From Bacteroidota bacterium (GTDB lineage: Bacteria; Bacteroidota; Bacteroidia; Chitinophagales; Saprospiraceae): a stretch of 14,252 nt of DNA. The notes under the pieces are model-generated. The model ran no database searches. It saw nothing but the letters and a program-made list of their open reading frames with translations, and was not told the DNA's origin. The translations under genes were made by a program, and so were the position numbers. Location: positions 1-14,252 of the forward strand of contig JAGWYI010000040.1 of the NCBI GenBank assembly GCA_018969455.1. The letters are read 5' to 3'. Below, piece by piece: positions 5,609 to 13,716 of this stretch; position 1 is the stretch's first letter; each line of letters begins with the position of its first letter.

Positions 5609-7618
5609 TTAAAATCCTCGTCCGGGCGGACCGCTTGAATTTCGACCGGAGGGGCCATTTTTCCCCGAATTCGTACTTGAATCCTTGATGTTTTGATCCA
5701 TAAAACGCCAATTTATTCCAAAACGGATGGCGCGAAATGGTTGCGGATAATTGGCCGTTTGAAAAAACACGACCCCTTTATTCCACAAGTTACTCATATT
5801 TTCCATGCGTACAAAGAAACGGAAATTTTGCACTTTAAATGCAGCAAAAACATCAAGCCATGGGTAAATTGCCTGACTCAGCGAGTCTTGTATATAAAAC
5901 TGAGCGCTGATAGGCTGGTATCCTTCGGGTTTAAATGCCTGATTGACCCTAAAATCGGCGCCCAGACTCAGATTCAGGCGGTTTTTCAGAATGTTCCCGG
6001 TAAAATACAGGCTGTTTTTGCTAAACCAGCCAGGCAAGCGAAAAACATCGTTCCGGTTGCTTTGTTGCCAGGCCAGGGAATTATCAAAGTGAAACCCGCG
6101 CCAATGCATATTTTCTTGCAGCACCAGCTGGAATACCTGAAGCGGAGCGGTAGTTTGGGCTGCAAATCCTTTCGAATTGAAATAAATGTAATTGTTCACC
6201 AAATAACTGTACCCTGTAACCTCGAACCCCAAGCCAGGCAGCCCCAAACGTCCCCACAAGGTATTTTCCAAAGGCCTTTTAAAATCATTTTCCCAAATTA
6301 AACGTTTGCTGACAAACAAACGATGCTCCAGTAAGCTGGGCGGATGCAATTGACTACCTAATCCTGCTTCCAGATAAGCCCAGGGCCCTAAAGCCAAATG
6401 CAGGTCGCCCTGCACCTGATATTCACCCAGATTTCCAAACAATCCGATCGCGCCAGTTGCCGAAAGCGAAAACCGCGCAGAAGGGCGAATACCCAATTTG
6501 CCAGTTAAAAACAAATTGGAAATAACCGTATCAATGGGCTCCTGGTGAACCTTGTAATAGCTGTGCGCCAATCCGGCGCTAAACAAGTCCGACTCTATTC
6601 CATTTTCCCTGGGTTTGAACGTACTCAGCGAAAATTGATTTTCTACCTTATTGTAGGCCACATACTGCCGAATTCCACGTCGGTCAACCAGGAAATCTTT
6701 GTAAAAAAAAGAGTCCTGATTCAGAGGGCTGTCTGAAAACTTATCCGTAAACCGGCTGTATTCCACGATATGAGCAGCCCGCAATGCCCTTTTACCCGCA
6801 GCTCCGCCAAGGAAATTATAGTATTGGGCGGTATAAAGCATTGTTTGGCTCATGCGGGTATTGGCGGTCTGATTGGGCAATTGAATGGGTGCTGCGATTG
6901 GACCATCAAACTGCCCGTTTCCAAAAACCGTTCCGGGGGCTATACCGCCGTTTTCTCTTTGGTGGATGGTATTTTTGGTAAATATTACAAAAAACTGATA
7001 TTTTTTACCAATTGGCGCCCATACTCCCAGAGATAAGGTATTGTGTCTGGAGCGCTGAAATTTGTATTGTCCCAGATTGTTGATCGACCGATAGTCGAGG
7101 GAAAAGACCGTATTTTTTGAAAATGTTCTGCAATATTTGGCCTGCACCATTCCGTCGAACTGGGTACGACCTTGGGTAAAAAACACCTCACTAAAAGAGC
7201 GCTTGTTGGTGTAAAACCGCAAATTTTCAGGTTTGGATTGGTACAGGTCATAGGCATGAATGCCCAGATCGAAGCCGCGGCGGGTTTGCGGACGAAAAAG
7301 CAAGGGCCGTGCTGCCGTGCCGAGGTTTCCCAAGGACCCAAAATCGATGGTTGCTTTACGCACGGGATCGTACATGCGAAATTGCAGATCGAGCAAGGTA
7401 TCCCGATCTTCCAATCTTTGTTCGGGTGCCGTTGCGTGCGTATACAGGATGTGAAGGGTATCGACCGATGGCAATGGCTGTTGTGCTGTAAGCCAATGAC
7501 TTAACAAGCAAAGGCATCCAAAAAGAAAGCCGGATCTTCGAAGCCTGTCAAGCCTCGGGTATCCGGCTTTGCCATGATATAAACAGTTGTTTTTCAAACG
7601 ATTTATTTTTTTCAACAA
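5609..7618 (-). CDS. Putative outer-membrane porin (Porin_10 type)
   Basis: Up to 669 residues. A signal peptide is clear: basic RLDRLRR, hydrophobic SGFLFGCLCLLSHWL, cleavage after TA at residue 45. The mature part has alternating amphipathic strands with aromatic ends and short turns throughout, as in a large beta-barrel (for example LFFRPQ-type strands near 106, RFYTNKRSFSEVFFTQGRTQ near 135, FRAIRFGINWRFMD at 631-644). These fit the Bacteroidota putative-porin family Porin_10, which probably moves small solutes across the outer membrane; the substrate is not known. The last 25 residues are a Gly/Ser/Asn/Pro tail after the final strand, ending in Phe. No in-frame ATG exists between the upstream stop and the signal peptide, so a TTG (7618, 7615 or 7597) must be used or the 5' end contains an error. 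It follows fabI by 43 bases on the same strand. Confidence 0.8.
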   Translation of the reverse strand: MLKKINRLKNNCLYHGKAGYPRLDRLRRSGFLFGCLCLLSHWLTAQQPLPSVDTLHILYTHATAPEQRLEDRDTLLDLQFRMYDPVRKATIDFGSLGNLGTAARPLLFRPQTRRGFDLGIHAYDLYQSKPENLRFYTNKRSFSEVFFTQGRTQFDGMVQAKYCRTFSKNTVFSLDYRSINNLGQYKFQRSRHNTLSLGVWAPIGKKYQFFVIFTKNTIHQRENGGIAPGTVFGNGQFDGPIAAPIQLPNQTANTRMSQTMLYTAQYYNFLGGAAGKRALRAAHIVEYSRFTDKFSDSPLNQDSFFYKDFLVDRRGIRQYVAYNKVENQFSLSTFKPRENGIESDLFSAGLAHSYYKVHQEPIDTVISNLFLTGKLGIRPSARFSLSATGAIGLFGNLGEYQVQGDLHLALGPWAYLEAGLGSQLHPPSLLEHRLFVSKRLIWENDFKRPLENTLWGRLGLPGLGFEVTGYSYLVNNYIYFNSKGFAAQTTAPLQVFQLVLQENMHWRGFHFDNSLAWQQSNRNDVFRLPGWFSKNSLYFTGNILKNRLNLSLGADFRVNQAFKPEGYQPISAQFYIQDSLSQAIYPWLDVFAAFKVQNFRFFVRMENMSNLWNKGVVFFQTANYPQPFRAIRFGINWRFMDQNIKDSSTNSGKNGPSGRNSSGPPGRGF
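7520..7570 (-). terminator. Terminator-like inverted repeat in the first codons of the porin ORF
   Basis: On the minus strand AAAGCCGGAT (7570-7561) and ATCCGGCTTT (7535-7526) form a perfect 10-bp stem with a 25-base loop holding two AGGCTT copies, followed by CTTTTT (7525-7520). This would serve as a fabI terminator or as an attenuator of the porin, but it lies within porin codons 17-31 if the TTG at 7618 is the start. The loop is longer than usual, so the call is moderate. Confidence 0.4.
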
Positions 7619-7661
7619 TCGGCCATAGAACGTTCTCTGCGCCTATAGCGTTGCCCCAAAA

Positions 7662-8468
7662 TTATTCTGGCGTTGCCACGAGCGCCGGATTCATGCCCAT
7701 GGTGGAGAAACCGCCATCGTGGAAGAGGTTTTGCATGGTGACAAATCGGGTCAAATCGCTGAACAGTGCAACGCAATAATTGGCGCAATCTTCGGCGGGC
7801 GCATTGCCCAGAGGCGACATTTTGTCGGCATAGTCGTAAAACTCTTGAAAGCCCTTTATGCCCTTGCCGGCCGTAGTCATGGTGGGTGACTGAGAAATCG
7901 TATTCACCCGCACACGCTTTGCTGTTCCCAGGTGGTATCCAAAACTGCGGGCAAAAGATTCAAGCAGCGCCTTGGATTCTGCCATTTCGCTGTAATCCGG
8001 AAATACCCGTTGGGCAGCAATGTAAGTAAGCGCCACAATGCTTCCCCAGTCGCTGATGGCATCCAGTTTCCAAAGGGTTTGCATGAGCTTATGAAAGGAG
8101 ATGGCACTCACGTCAAAGGTTTTTTGCATCCATTCATAATTCAAATCGGTATACGCCTTTCCTTTTCGCACGTTTACCGACATTCCAATGCTGTGCAACA
8201 CAAAGTCGAACTTGCCTCCAAAATGTTCAAGGCTTTGTTTAACCAGATTTTCCAAATCCTCTATGGAAGTGGCATCTGCCGGAATAACCGGGGCATTACA
8301 AACTTCTGCCAGGTTGTTGATTTCACCCATACGCATGGCAACTGGTGCGTTGGTCAGAACAATTTGTGCGCCTTCTTGTACACAACGCTCCGCTACTTTC
8401 CAGGCGATACTCTGGTTATCGAGTGCGCCGAAAACAATGCCTTTTTTGCCAGCAAGAATATTACTCAT
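7662..8468 (-). CDS. fabI: Enoyl-[acyl-carrier-protein] reductase (NADH), FabI
   Basis: A 268-residue cytoplasmic short-chain-dehydrogenase-type enzyme. It reduces the trans-2 double bond of enoyl-ACP, the last step of each fatty-acid elongation cycle. Visible features are the nucleotide-binding start GIVFGALDNQSIAWKVAE (10-27), ADATSIEDL (64-72), LHSIGMS (91-97), the active-site pair Tyr149 (LTYIAAQR) and Tyr159-x6-Lys166 (YSEMAESK), and RVNTISQSPTMTTAGKGIKG (187-206) of the substrate loop. Length equals that of typical FabI (about 260-270). I chose the ATG at 8468, which gives the usual N-terminus MSNILAGKKG; the longer reading from 8513 adds 15 residues and would extend upstream of the -7 element at 8495-8502. 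The porin follows on the same strand. FabI is the target of triclosan-type inhibitors in other bacteria (family knowledge). Confidence 0.97.
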   Translation of the reverse strand: MSNILAGKKGIVFGALDNQSIAWKVAERCVQEGAQIVLTNAPVAMRMGEINNLAEVCNAPVIPADATSIEDLENLVKQSLEHFGGKFDFVLHSIGMSVNVRKGKAYTDLNYEWMQKTFDVSAISFHKLMQTLWKLDAISDWGSIVALTYIAAQRVFPDYSEMAESKALLESFARSFGYHLGTAKRVRVNTISQSPTMTTAGKGIKGFQEFYDYADKMSPLGNAPAEDCANYCVALFSDLTRFVTMQNLFHDGGFSTMGMNPALVATPE

Positions 8469-8494
8469 AGGAAAACAGTTTGTGAATGAAGCGG

Positions 8495-8502
8495 CAAAGA
8501 TA
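8495..8502 (-). promoter_or_regulatory. Perfect TAnnTTTG -7 element of fabI
   Basis: The minus strand reads TATCTTTG, an exact -7 consensus, ending 26 bases before the fabI ATG at 8468. This spacing gives a short leader and supports that start over the one at 8513. No good -33 TTTG is seen at the right distance. Confidence 0.5.
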
Positions 8503-8651
8503 AAAAAGCCCAAATGATATGCCTGATATCTTTAAAAAATCAACTGCTCGTTTTTCTGGTTTACTTTACAGGGCATGGGAAAAGCAATACGAAGCAACTT
8601 GCTGAAAATCATTTTTTTATGCTATATCACAGCGATGCTTTCGGCTTTTAC

Positions 8652-9338
8652 CTAGGTAAGAATCTCCAACAATTTCTTGGTTCCTATGCTTGCTTTTTCC
8701 GAAATCACCTGCAAATTTGGCAAGTTTTCTAGCGCTGCATTGACTTGAGGTTTCGGATCAATATAATAATACGGTATATCCGGATGGCTATACATCATCA
8801 AACTGGCTGCCGGATAAACCTGCAAGGATGTACCGATAATCACAAAACAATCGGCATCGTGTACAATTCCGGCTGCGGTTTCAAGCATCGGGACCGATTC
8901 CCCAAACCACACGATATGCGGACGGAGTTGGGCGCCTTGCGCGCACAAATCACCTAAAAAAAGATCCTTATCCCAGGGATATATCAAATTCGGGTATCGC
9001 TCCGATCGGACCTTGCGCAATTCGCCATGCAAGTGTAACACCTTGCTGCTGCCAGCGCGTTCATGCAGATCATCTACATTTTGGGTAACGATCCACACAT
9101 CATATTGTTTCTCAAGATCTACCAAGCGTTTATGGGCATCATTGGGCTCAACTTCCATTAATTGCCGTCGCCGCTGATTGTAAAACTCGAGTACCAATTC
9201 CGGATTATTTTCCCAAGCCTCCGGGGTTGCGACCTCTTCAATTCGATGATTTTCCCAAAGCCCATCGGCATCGCGAAAGGTGCGAATTCCGCTCTCGGCA
9301 CTAATGCCTGCCCCCGTTAACACAACCAGTTTTTTCAT
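8652..9338 (-). CDS. NAD-dependent protein deacylase, SIR2 family (sirtuin, CobB/SIRT5-like)
   Basis: A 228-residue cytoplasmic enzyme removing acyl groups from lysine with NAD+ as co-substrate. Motifs in order: GAGIS (9-13) and SGIRTFRD (16-23) for NAD binding, QNVDDLHERAG (86-96), catalytic His104 in HLHGEL, PHIVWFGE (140-147) and GTSLQVYPA (169-177). Tyr53 and Arg56 in FYNQR match the Y-x-x-R pair of class III sirtuins, which favours negatively charged acyl groups such as succinyl. The usual four zinc-binding cysteines between HGEL and PHIVWFGE are absent; only Cys132 remains. The ATG at 9338 was chosen because the protein then opens with MKKLVVLTGAGIS; the longer frame to 9434 only reads back through the permease gene. 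The ATG overlaps the permease TGA as ATGA, implying translational coupling. A palindrome TTACCTAGGTAA (8648-8659) spans the stop codon. Confidence 0.95.
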   Translation of the reverse strand: MKKLVVLTGAGISAESGIRTFRDADGLWENHRIEEVATPEAWENNPELVLEFYNQRRRQLMEVEPNDAHKRLVDLEKQYDVWIVTQNVDDLHERAGSSKVLHLHGELRKVRSERYPNLIYPWDKDLFLGDLCAQGAQLRPHIVWFGESVPMLETAAGIVHDADCFVIIGTSLQVYPAASLMMYSHPDIPYYYIDPKPQVNAALENLPNLQVISEKASIGTKKLLEILT

Positions 9339-11266
9339 ATCCCGGCCTGGGTGCGATTTAACTTGCTGTTTCGATACCCGTACCCAAAATAAATGACCAA
9401 ACCCACAATCAACCAAACAAAAAATCCAAACCAACTTTTGGCCGGAATTTGGGCCATCATGTACAAACAGGAAACCAAACCTAAAACCGGAATAAGCGAA
9501 AGTTTATACCGGTAACAAAAATAACAAAGAAACAGGGAGGTAATCAGGAAAAGCCACATCGGAATTTTGTGTTGAAACAAATTCCAACCGGATGCGTATT
9601 TTTCCTCCGATGATATAGGCATTGCTTCTACCGCCGCCTGATACCTGGCTGGCTCCAATGAACCCAGGTAAGCACTTAAGTCTCCCTCATGGGCTGCCAT
9701 TCCAAGACTGTCGCGCTGGGTAATTTGAATCTTTACTTTTTCTATATCCCCTTCATTCATTTTAACCAATATGTCTTCGCTGGAGTACATTTCCCGCGTG
9801 TTGAATACCCAGGCCCGTATCTGCTCAGGGTATTGCGTTTGCAAAAAAACAAGTCCACCCACTACCATGACCGGAAAAATATATTGGGCATTGATATAAG
9901 GAATTCGAAACTTTCCCCGAGGCACATTCGGCGTGATTTGTAATTTGAGTACTCCCGCACATACCAAAACAAAAGCAAAAAGGGTACCCATACTGCATAA
10001 ATCCAGCACCGTATCACTGGGAATGAACAACATCGGGATTACTACAAATAATCCGGTAACCACTGTAGAAAAAGCAGGCGTTTGATACACAGGATGAATT
10101 TTTGAAAATCGACGCGGCAACAATCCATCCCGACTCATCGACATCCAAATGCGCGGCTGACCCAACTGAAACACCAAAAACACCCCGGCCATAGCTACAA
10201 CTGCACTCACCGCAATGATGCCCGAAAACCACTTTAAATGGATCTTTGAAAATACAAATGCCAAGGGATCATCTACTTTTAAATCTTTGTACGATACCAT
10301 TCCCGTAAGTACCAACGAAATACAAATGTACAATACTGTGCAAATGATAATTGCATACACCATTGCGCGCGGAAGGTCTCTTTGCGGGTTCTTACACTCC
10401 TCGGCAGTAGTTGACAAGGCGTCAAAACCAATATAGGCAAAAAAGACCGATGAAACCCCCGCCATTACCCCCCCGAAACCATTGGGTATAAACGGGTGCC
10501 AATTGGCTGTATCCACATAAAAAACGCCAACCACAATCACCAGTAAAACTACCAGCAATTTTAAAACCACCATGGCATTTCCCGCATTTTTGGATTCCTT
10601 CATGCCAATGTATACCAGGGCTGTCACCAATATAGACATAATTATGGCGGGTATATCCAAAATAACACGCAAATTCCCCAGCTGCGGGGCTGTGCTCCAG
10701 GCATTATAAGCTTCCAACTGCGCCTGGCTCAAATCGCTCAGAACAGAACCCGATTTTAAAAGCCCGAAAGCGACATTATATCCATTTTGAGCTGATACAT
10801 AATCAATTGTTGCCCAATCCGGTATTTGCCAACCGGCGCTCTCGCACAAACTTGTAAAATACCCCGACCAGGAAACCGCAACAGTTATGTTACCTACCGC
10901 ATATTCCATGATCAAAGCCCAGCCAATGATCCAGGCAATCAATTCCCCAAATGCAACATAGGAATAAGTATAAGCACTGCCCGAAACCGGCAACATGGAA
11001 GCAAACTCGGCATATGCAAAGGCGGCAAAACCACAGGCTACCGCCGTAAAAATAAACAAGAAAATAACGGCTGGCCCTCCATTGTAACTGGCAGACCCAA
11101 TTGTACTAAAAATTCCGGCACCTATAATAGCGGCTATTCCAAGGGCGGTTAAATCCCAAACGCCCAGGTTTTTATCCAGTCCTACCCCTCCCTCCGATTC
11201 TGATTCTGCGGAGGCGATGGCTTCGGAAATTGACTTTTTGCGAAACAATTTGCTTAAAAATGCCAT
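9335..11266 (-). CDS. APC-superfamily amino-acid permease (YfnA/cationic amino-acid transporter-like)
   Basis: A 643-residue inner-membrane transporter, probably 12-14 helices. The family hallmarks are GIAAIIGAGIFSTIG (43-57, unwound helix 1 at the substrate site), YAEFASMLPVSGSAYTYSY (85-103) and FDALSTTAEECKNPQRDLPRA (281-301). These fit the YfnA/CAT branch, which takes up basic or other amino acids; substrate cannot be read from sequence. It is longer than the usual 460-490 residues. There is an extra loop at about 137-201 after the third or fourth helix, and a hydrophilic insert at about 477-566 rich in charged residues before the last membrane pairs. The ATG at 11266 (MAFLSKLFRKKS) is preferred; the longer reading from 11308 adds 14 residues. 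The sirtuin gene overlaps its stop, and the methyltransferase gene lies 139 bases upstream with no recognisable promoter between. Confidence 0.92.
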   Translation of the reverse strand: MAFLSKLFRKKSISEAIASAESESEGGVGLDKNLGVWDLTALGIAAIIGAGIFSTIGSASYNGGPAVIFLFIFTAVACGFAAFAYAEFASMLPVSGSAYTYSYVAFGELIAWIIGWALIMEYAVGNITVAVSWSGYFTSLCESAGWQIPDWATIDYVSAQNGYNVAFGLLKSGSVLSDLSQAQLEAYNAWSTAPQLGNLRVILDIPAIIMSILVTALVYIGMKESKNAGNAMVVLKLLVVLLVIVVGVFYVDTANWHPFIPNGFGGVMAGVSSVFFAYIGFDALSTTAEECKNPQRDLPRAMVYAIIICTVLYICISLVLTGMVSYKDLKVDDPLAFVFSKIHLKWFSGIIAVSAVVAMAGVFLVFQLGQPRIWMSMSRDGLLPRRFSKIHPVYQTPAFSTVVTGLFVVIPMLFIPSDTVLDLCSMGTLFAFVLVCAGVLKLQITPNVPRGKFRIPYINAQYIFPVMVVGGLVFLQTQYPEQIRAWVFNTREMYSSEDILVKMNEGDIEKVKIQITQRDSLGMAAHEGDLSAYLGSLEPARYQAAVEAMPISSEEKYASGWNLFQHKIPMWLFLITSLFLCYFCYRYKLSLIPVLGLVSCLYMMAQIPAKSWFGFFVWLIVGLVIYFGYGYRNSKLNRTQAGI

Positions 11267-11405
11267 AATGTGTTTTTTTGGATCAATTGCTCCTTTTTGA
11301 AAGCGCAATTTGCATTTTTCGAAAGGGTTCTTCTCTCAGGCCGCAAAATCCAAACTTTTAATCTGATTACAGGCAATTTTTACAAATTTTTCTTTAACCA
11401 TGCGC

Positions 11406-12206
11406 TTATACCTTTCGCGCTTTCAGAGAATAAACCATCGGTAATACTTGCTCAAGTCCCTGAATCTGATAGTTCCCATCAGGCGTTTGAACACATTTGC
11501 TGAAACAATTATACGGAGAATAAGGGTATTCATTTAAAAATTCGAGTCTCAGCCCTTGACCAAGCAAGGCATTGATGATTTCGCTGAGGCTGTGATTCCA
11601 TCCATATTCCTTGTACTGAATGTCGGCATAACGATCGGCGTAAGATCCGACCTGTTCTGTCTCAATTACCCCAAAATTGTGGTATGGATACTTTAAATGG
11701 GTCATTTCTTCATCCATCATCCAAATAACCGGATGAAAATCAACGATATAAAAAAAACCGCCTGGTTTCAGATGCCGTGCCACAATGCCAGCCCAAGGCT
11801 CCAGATCGGGCAACCAGCCTATGGTTCCGTAGGACGTGAATACTACATCGAAGGTTTCATCAAGATGTTTTGGCAAATCGTACAAGTTGCAACAAACAAA
11901 CCGGGCCTCCAAACCTGTCTGGGTGGAAAGTTCGCGCGCTAAATCGATGGCAGCGTCTGAAAAATCCACCCCGGTCACGCGTGCGCCCAGGCGCGCCCAA
12001 GAAAGGGTATCCTGCCCGAAATGGCACTGTAAATGCAACAGCGACTTCCCATTTACATCGCCAACCTCGTTTAGCTCGATGGCATTCAAACTCGTTTTTC
12101 CTGCCTTCCAGGCATCCAGCGCATAAAATTCGGCGCTTTGATGAATGGCCGTTTTTAAATTCCAACCATGCCGATTGGCCTCAATATATGTTTGATAACT
12201 TTCCAT
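11406..12206 (-). CDS. Class I SAM-dependent methyltransferase
   Basis: A 266-residue cytoplasmic protein. Motif I is LLHLQCHFGQDTLSWARLGA (57-76), where Gly64 stands in the SAM-binding loop. Asp81 at the end of strand 2 (VTGVDFS) should bind the ribose hydroxyls. FDVVFTSYGTIGWLPDL (119-135) is motif IV, and LKPGGFFYIVDFHP (146-159) is the post-motif helix and strand 5. The target molecule is unknown; the C-terminal part (DRYADIQYKEYGWNHSLSEII, then FLNEYPYSPY) resembles small-molecule methyltransferases rather than RNA or DNA enzymes. The ATG at 12206 is chosen: it gives MESYQTYIEANRHGWN and leaves a 7-base gap after the lipoprotein stop, whereas the ATG at 12242 would overlap that gene by 29 bases. 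It is very likely co-transcribed with the lipoprotein gene. Confidence 0.9.
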   Translation of the reverse strand: MESYQTYIEANRHGWNLKTAIHQSAEFYALDAWKAGKTSLNAIELNEVGDVNGKSLLHLQCHFGQDTLSWARLGARVTGVDFSDAAIDLARELSTQTGLEARFVCCNLYDLPKHLDETFDVVFTSYGTIGWLPDLEPWAGIVARHLKPGGFFYIVDFHPVIWMMDEEMTHLKYPYHNFGVIETEQVGSYADRYADIQYKEYGWNHSLSEIINALLGQGLRLEFLNEYPYSPYNCFSKCVQTPDGNYQIQGLEQVLPMVYSLKARKV

Positions 12207-12213
12207 AAGTCTA

Positions 12214-13518
12214 TTATCGACCACGTGCTGAGTATCCGGCATGGGCCTGCCAAAAAATATCGTCGTTCAAAAAAATCTTCTGAATAACAGCATCATAGCC
12301 TTCCAGTTTTTGATACGATTGCGCCAGGGTATGCAAACTGTTCCCAAAATTGTAACTGGATAACACCTGGCTGTACCTGCCAATTTCCTCCGGCAAATTG
12401 GGAAGTCTGTACCCTACAGCACCTAATGTTGGATGCATCAAAACTTCCCAACGAACTTGAGGCGCATTCAAACCGGAACGAACCATAGATATAACATCTA
12501 CATCTCCTGTAAATTGAACGCCAGAAAAACGATTGTTGGATAAGGGAAGGGGCTGTGCATCAAAATCGGGTAAACTCAGCGATTTTGGTATCGAATCATA
12601 TAACTGGTCACTTTCATACCATTCATTTCCCGGTGCAGGGCCGCTGCCACTAAATCGAATACGAAATCCGGAATATGGCAGGGGTTCAGGATTAAATGCC
12701 TCATTTACAATGGGCTCATACACATTCAGTTCATCATAAATGGGAATTGCGCCTCCTGGCGCCCGGTTCAAATCGCCCAAGGGGAAAAATTGCTTTTGAT
12801 CCCAATTCTCCACCCCATCCAGGGTATACTTCCAGGCAGAAACAAAGGGTAATTTGATTTTTTTAGGGTGGGCAAATATCGTTGGCAACAAATTGGGATC
12901 GATGATTGCCGCAATCTCGCTCTGATTGATGTTATCGAAGCGCATATATCGCCACTTTTCTTCGCCATTTATTTTAATGCGTCCCCAAAATCGACCAGTG
13001 TGTTGCACCCGGTAAAGACCAAAAAAACTGTTGGCAAGTTGCGGGCGCGAATAAGTCAAACCATCTGAAACAATAATTGAATCACAACTGTTTATATTAA
13101 TCAGTTGAATTCTTAAATCCGTGCTGCGTTTGTAATTGCCCGATTGCAAATGGATGGTTTGCCCGCTTCCAATTTGCGTGTAGGTAGTCAAACTAATACT
13201 GGTATCCCGAATTCCTGACCCACTGGCGTCTACAACCGTAATTTTGGCCACCGTACAATCGAACAAGGCGCCGGGTTCCACATTCGGTATGGTTAAATGC
13301 GCTGTATCCCCGCCGGGCAGCCATTTGAAAGCCCGAACATTTCCCTCCTCATCGGTAAGAAAAACGCCTAATTTGGCTTCAAGTTCGCTGTATGCATTGT
13401 TACAAATCAATTCGAAGCGCGGAACCTCTTCGGGTACCGGTTTTGGATCTTCTTTTTTACATTGAACCCAAAGAAGGATTAAGAAAGGCGAGATGCGCAA
13501 TAAAAGTCGGCCAAACAT
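12214..13518 (-). CDS. Uncharacterised surface lipoprotein
   Basis: A 434-residue lipoprotein from the ATG at 13518. The signal is MFGRLLLRISPFLILLWVQC, with Cys20 as the lipidation site. Next comes KKEDPKPVPEEVP: Lys followed by two acidic residues just after the Cys resembles the lipoprotein export signal that sends Bacteroidota lipoproteins to the cell surface. The rest is beta-rich. Residues about 33-120 (FELICNNAYSELEAKLGVFLTDEEGNVRAF..) may be an immunoglobulin-like or carboxypeptidase-regulatory-like sandwich. The remainder has many aromatic and Asn/Gly turns, and I recognise no family. The longer reading to 13599 would add 27 residues and run upstream of the -7 element at 13566-13573, so the inner start is preferred. 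The methyltransferase follows 7 bases after its stop. Confidence 0.75.
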   Translation of the reverse strand: MFGRLLLRISPFLILLWVQCKKEDPKPVPEEVPRFELICNNAYSELEAKLGVFLTDEEGNVRAFKWLPGGDTAHLTIPNVEPGALFDCTVAKITVVDASGSGIRDTSISLTTYTQIGSGQTIHLQSGNYKRSTDLRIQLININSCDSIIVSDGLTYSRPQLANSFFGLYRVQHTGRFWGRIKINGEEKWRYMRFDNINQSEIAAIIDPNLLPTIFAHPKKIKLPFVSAWKYTLDGVENWDQKQFFPLGDLNRAPGGAIPIYDELNVYEPIVNEAFNPEPLPYSGFRIRFSGSGPAPGNEWYESDQLYDSIPKSLSLPDFDAQPLPLSNNRFSGVQFTGDVDVISMVRSGLNAPQVRWEVLMHPTLGAVGYRLPNLPEEIGRYSQVLSSYNFGNSLHTLAQSYQKLEGYDAVIQKIFLNDDIFWQAHAGYSARGR

Positions 13519-13565
13519 GAGCGGATAAAAAGATCGGTAAGGATGAATTAAATCGGATTTGCATA

Positions 13566-13573
13566 CAAAGGTA
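13566..13573 (-). promoter_or_regulatory. Perfect TAnnTTTG -7 element of the lipoprotein/methyltransferase unit
   Basis: The minus strand reads TACCTTTG, an exact -7 consensus, 47 bases before the ATG at 13518. It supports that start. No matching -33 TTTG is evident; a run of A on the plus strand (13583-13592) lies upstream. Confidence 0.45.
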
Positions 13574-13716
13574 AATGCTTTGAAAAAAAAAATGTACATC
13601 TTTCCATTCTTGTCAGATATTAGCCACTTTTAACGATCTGTTTAACACTCTACCCGGTATGTACCGGATGCTTTTTCAACAGGGTTTTACCTTTCATCTG
13701 ACTAAACTTTACAAAA

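Noticed and set aside
5693..6301. Plus-strand 202-codon open frame
   Set aside because: Antisense shadow of the porin, which has a signal peptide and a continuous barrel pattern.
7526..7570. End of an insertion sequence or attachment site
   Set aside because: The 10-bp repeat has no transposase or target duplication nearby and fits a hairpin better.
7500..7575. 24-codon peptide from the ATG at 7575 on the minus strand
   Set aside because: It overlaps the porin signal-peptide coding region in another frame and has no supporting features; kept only as a hint for the start problem.
7932..8489. Plus-strand 185-codon open frame
   Set aside because: Shadow of fabI.
13654..13676. Hairpin CCGGT-ATGT-ACCGG followed by ATGCTTTTT as a terminator
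   Set aside because: The stem is only 5 bp and it lies between divergent genes, where no transcript needs to end.
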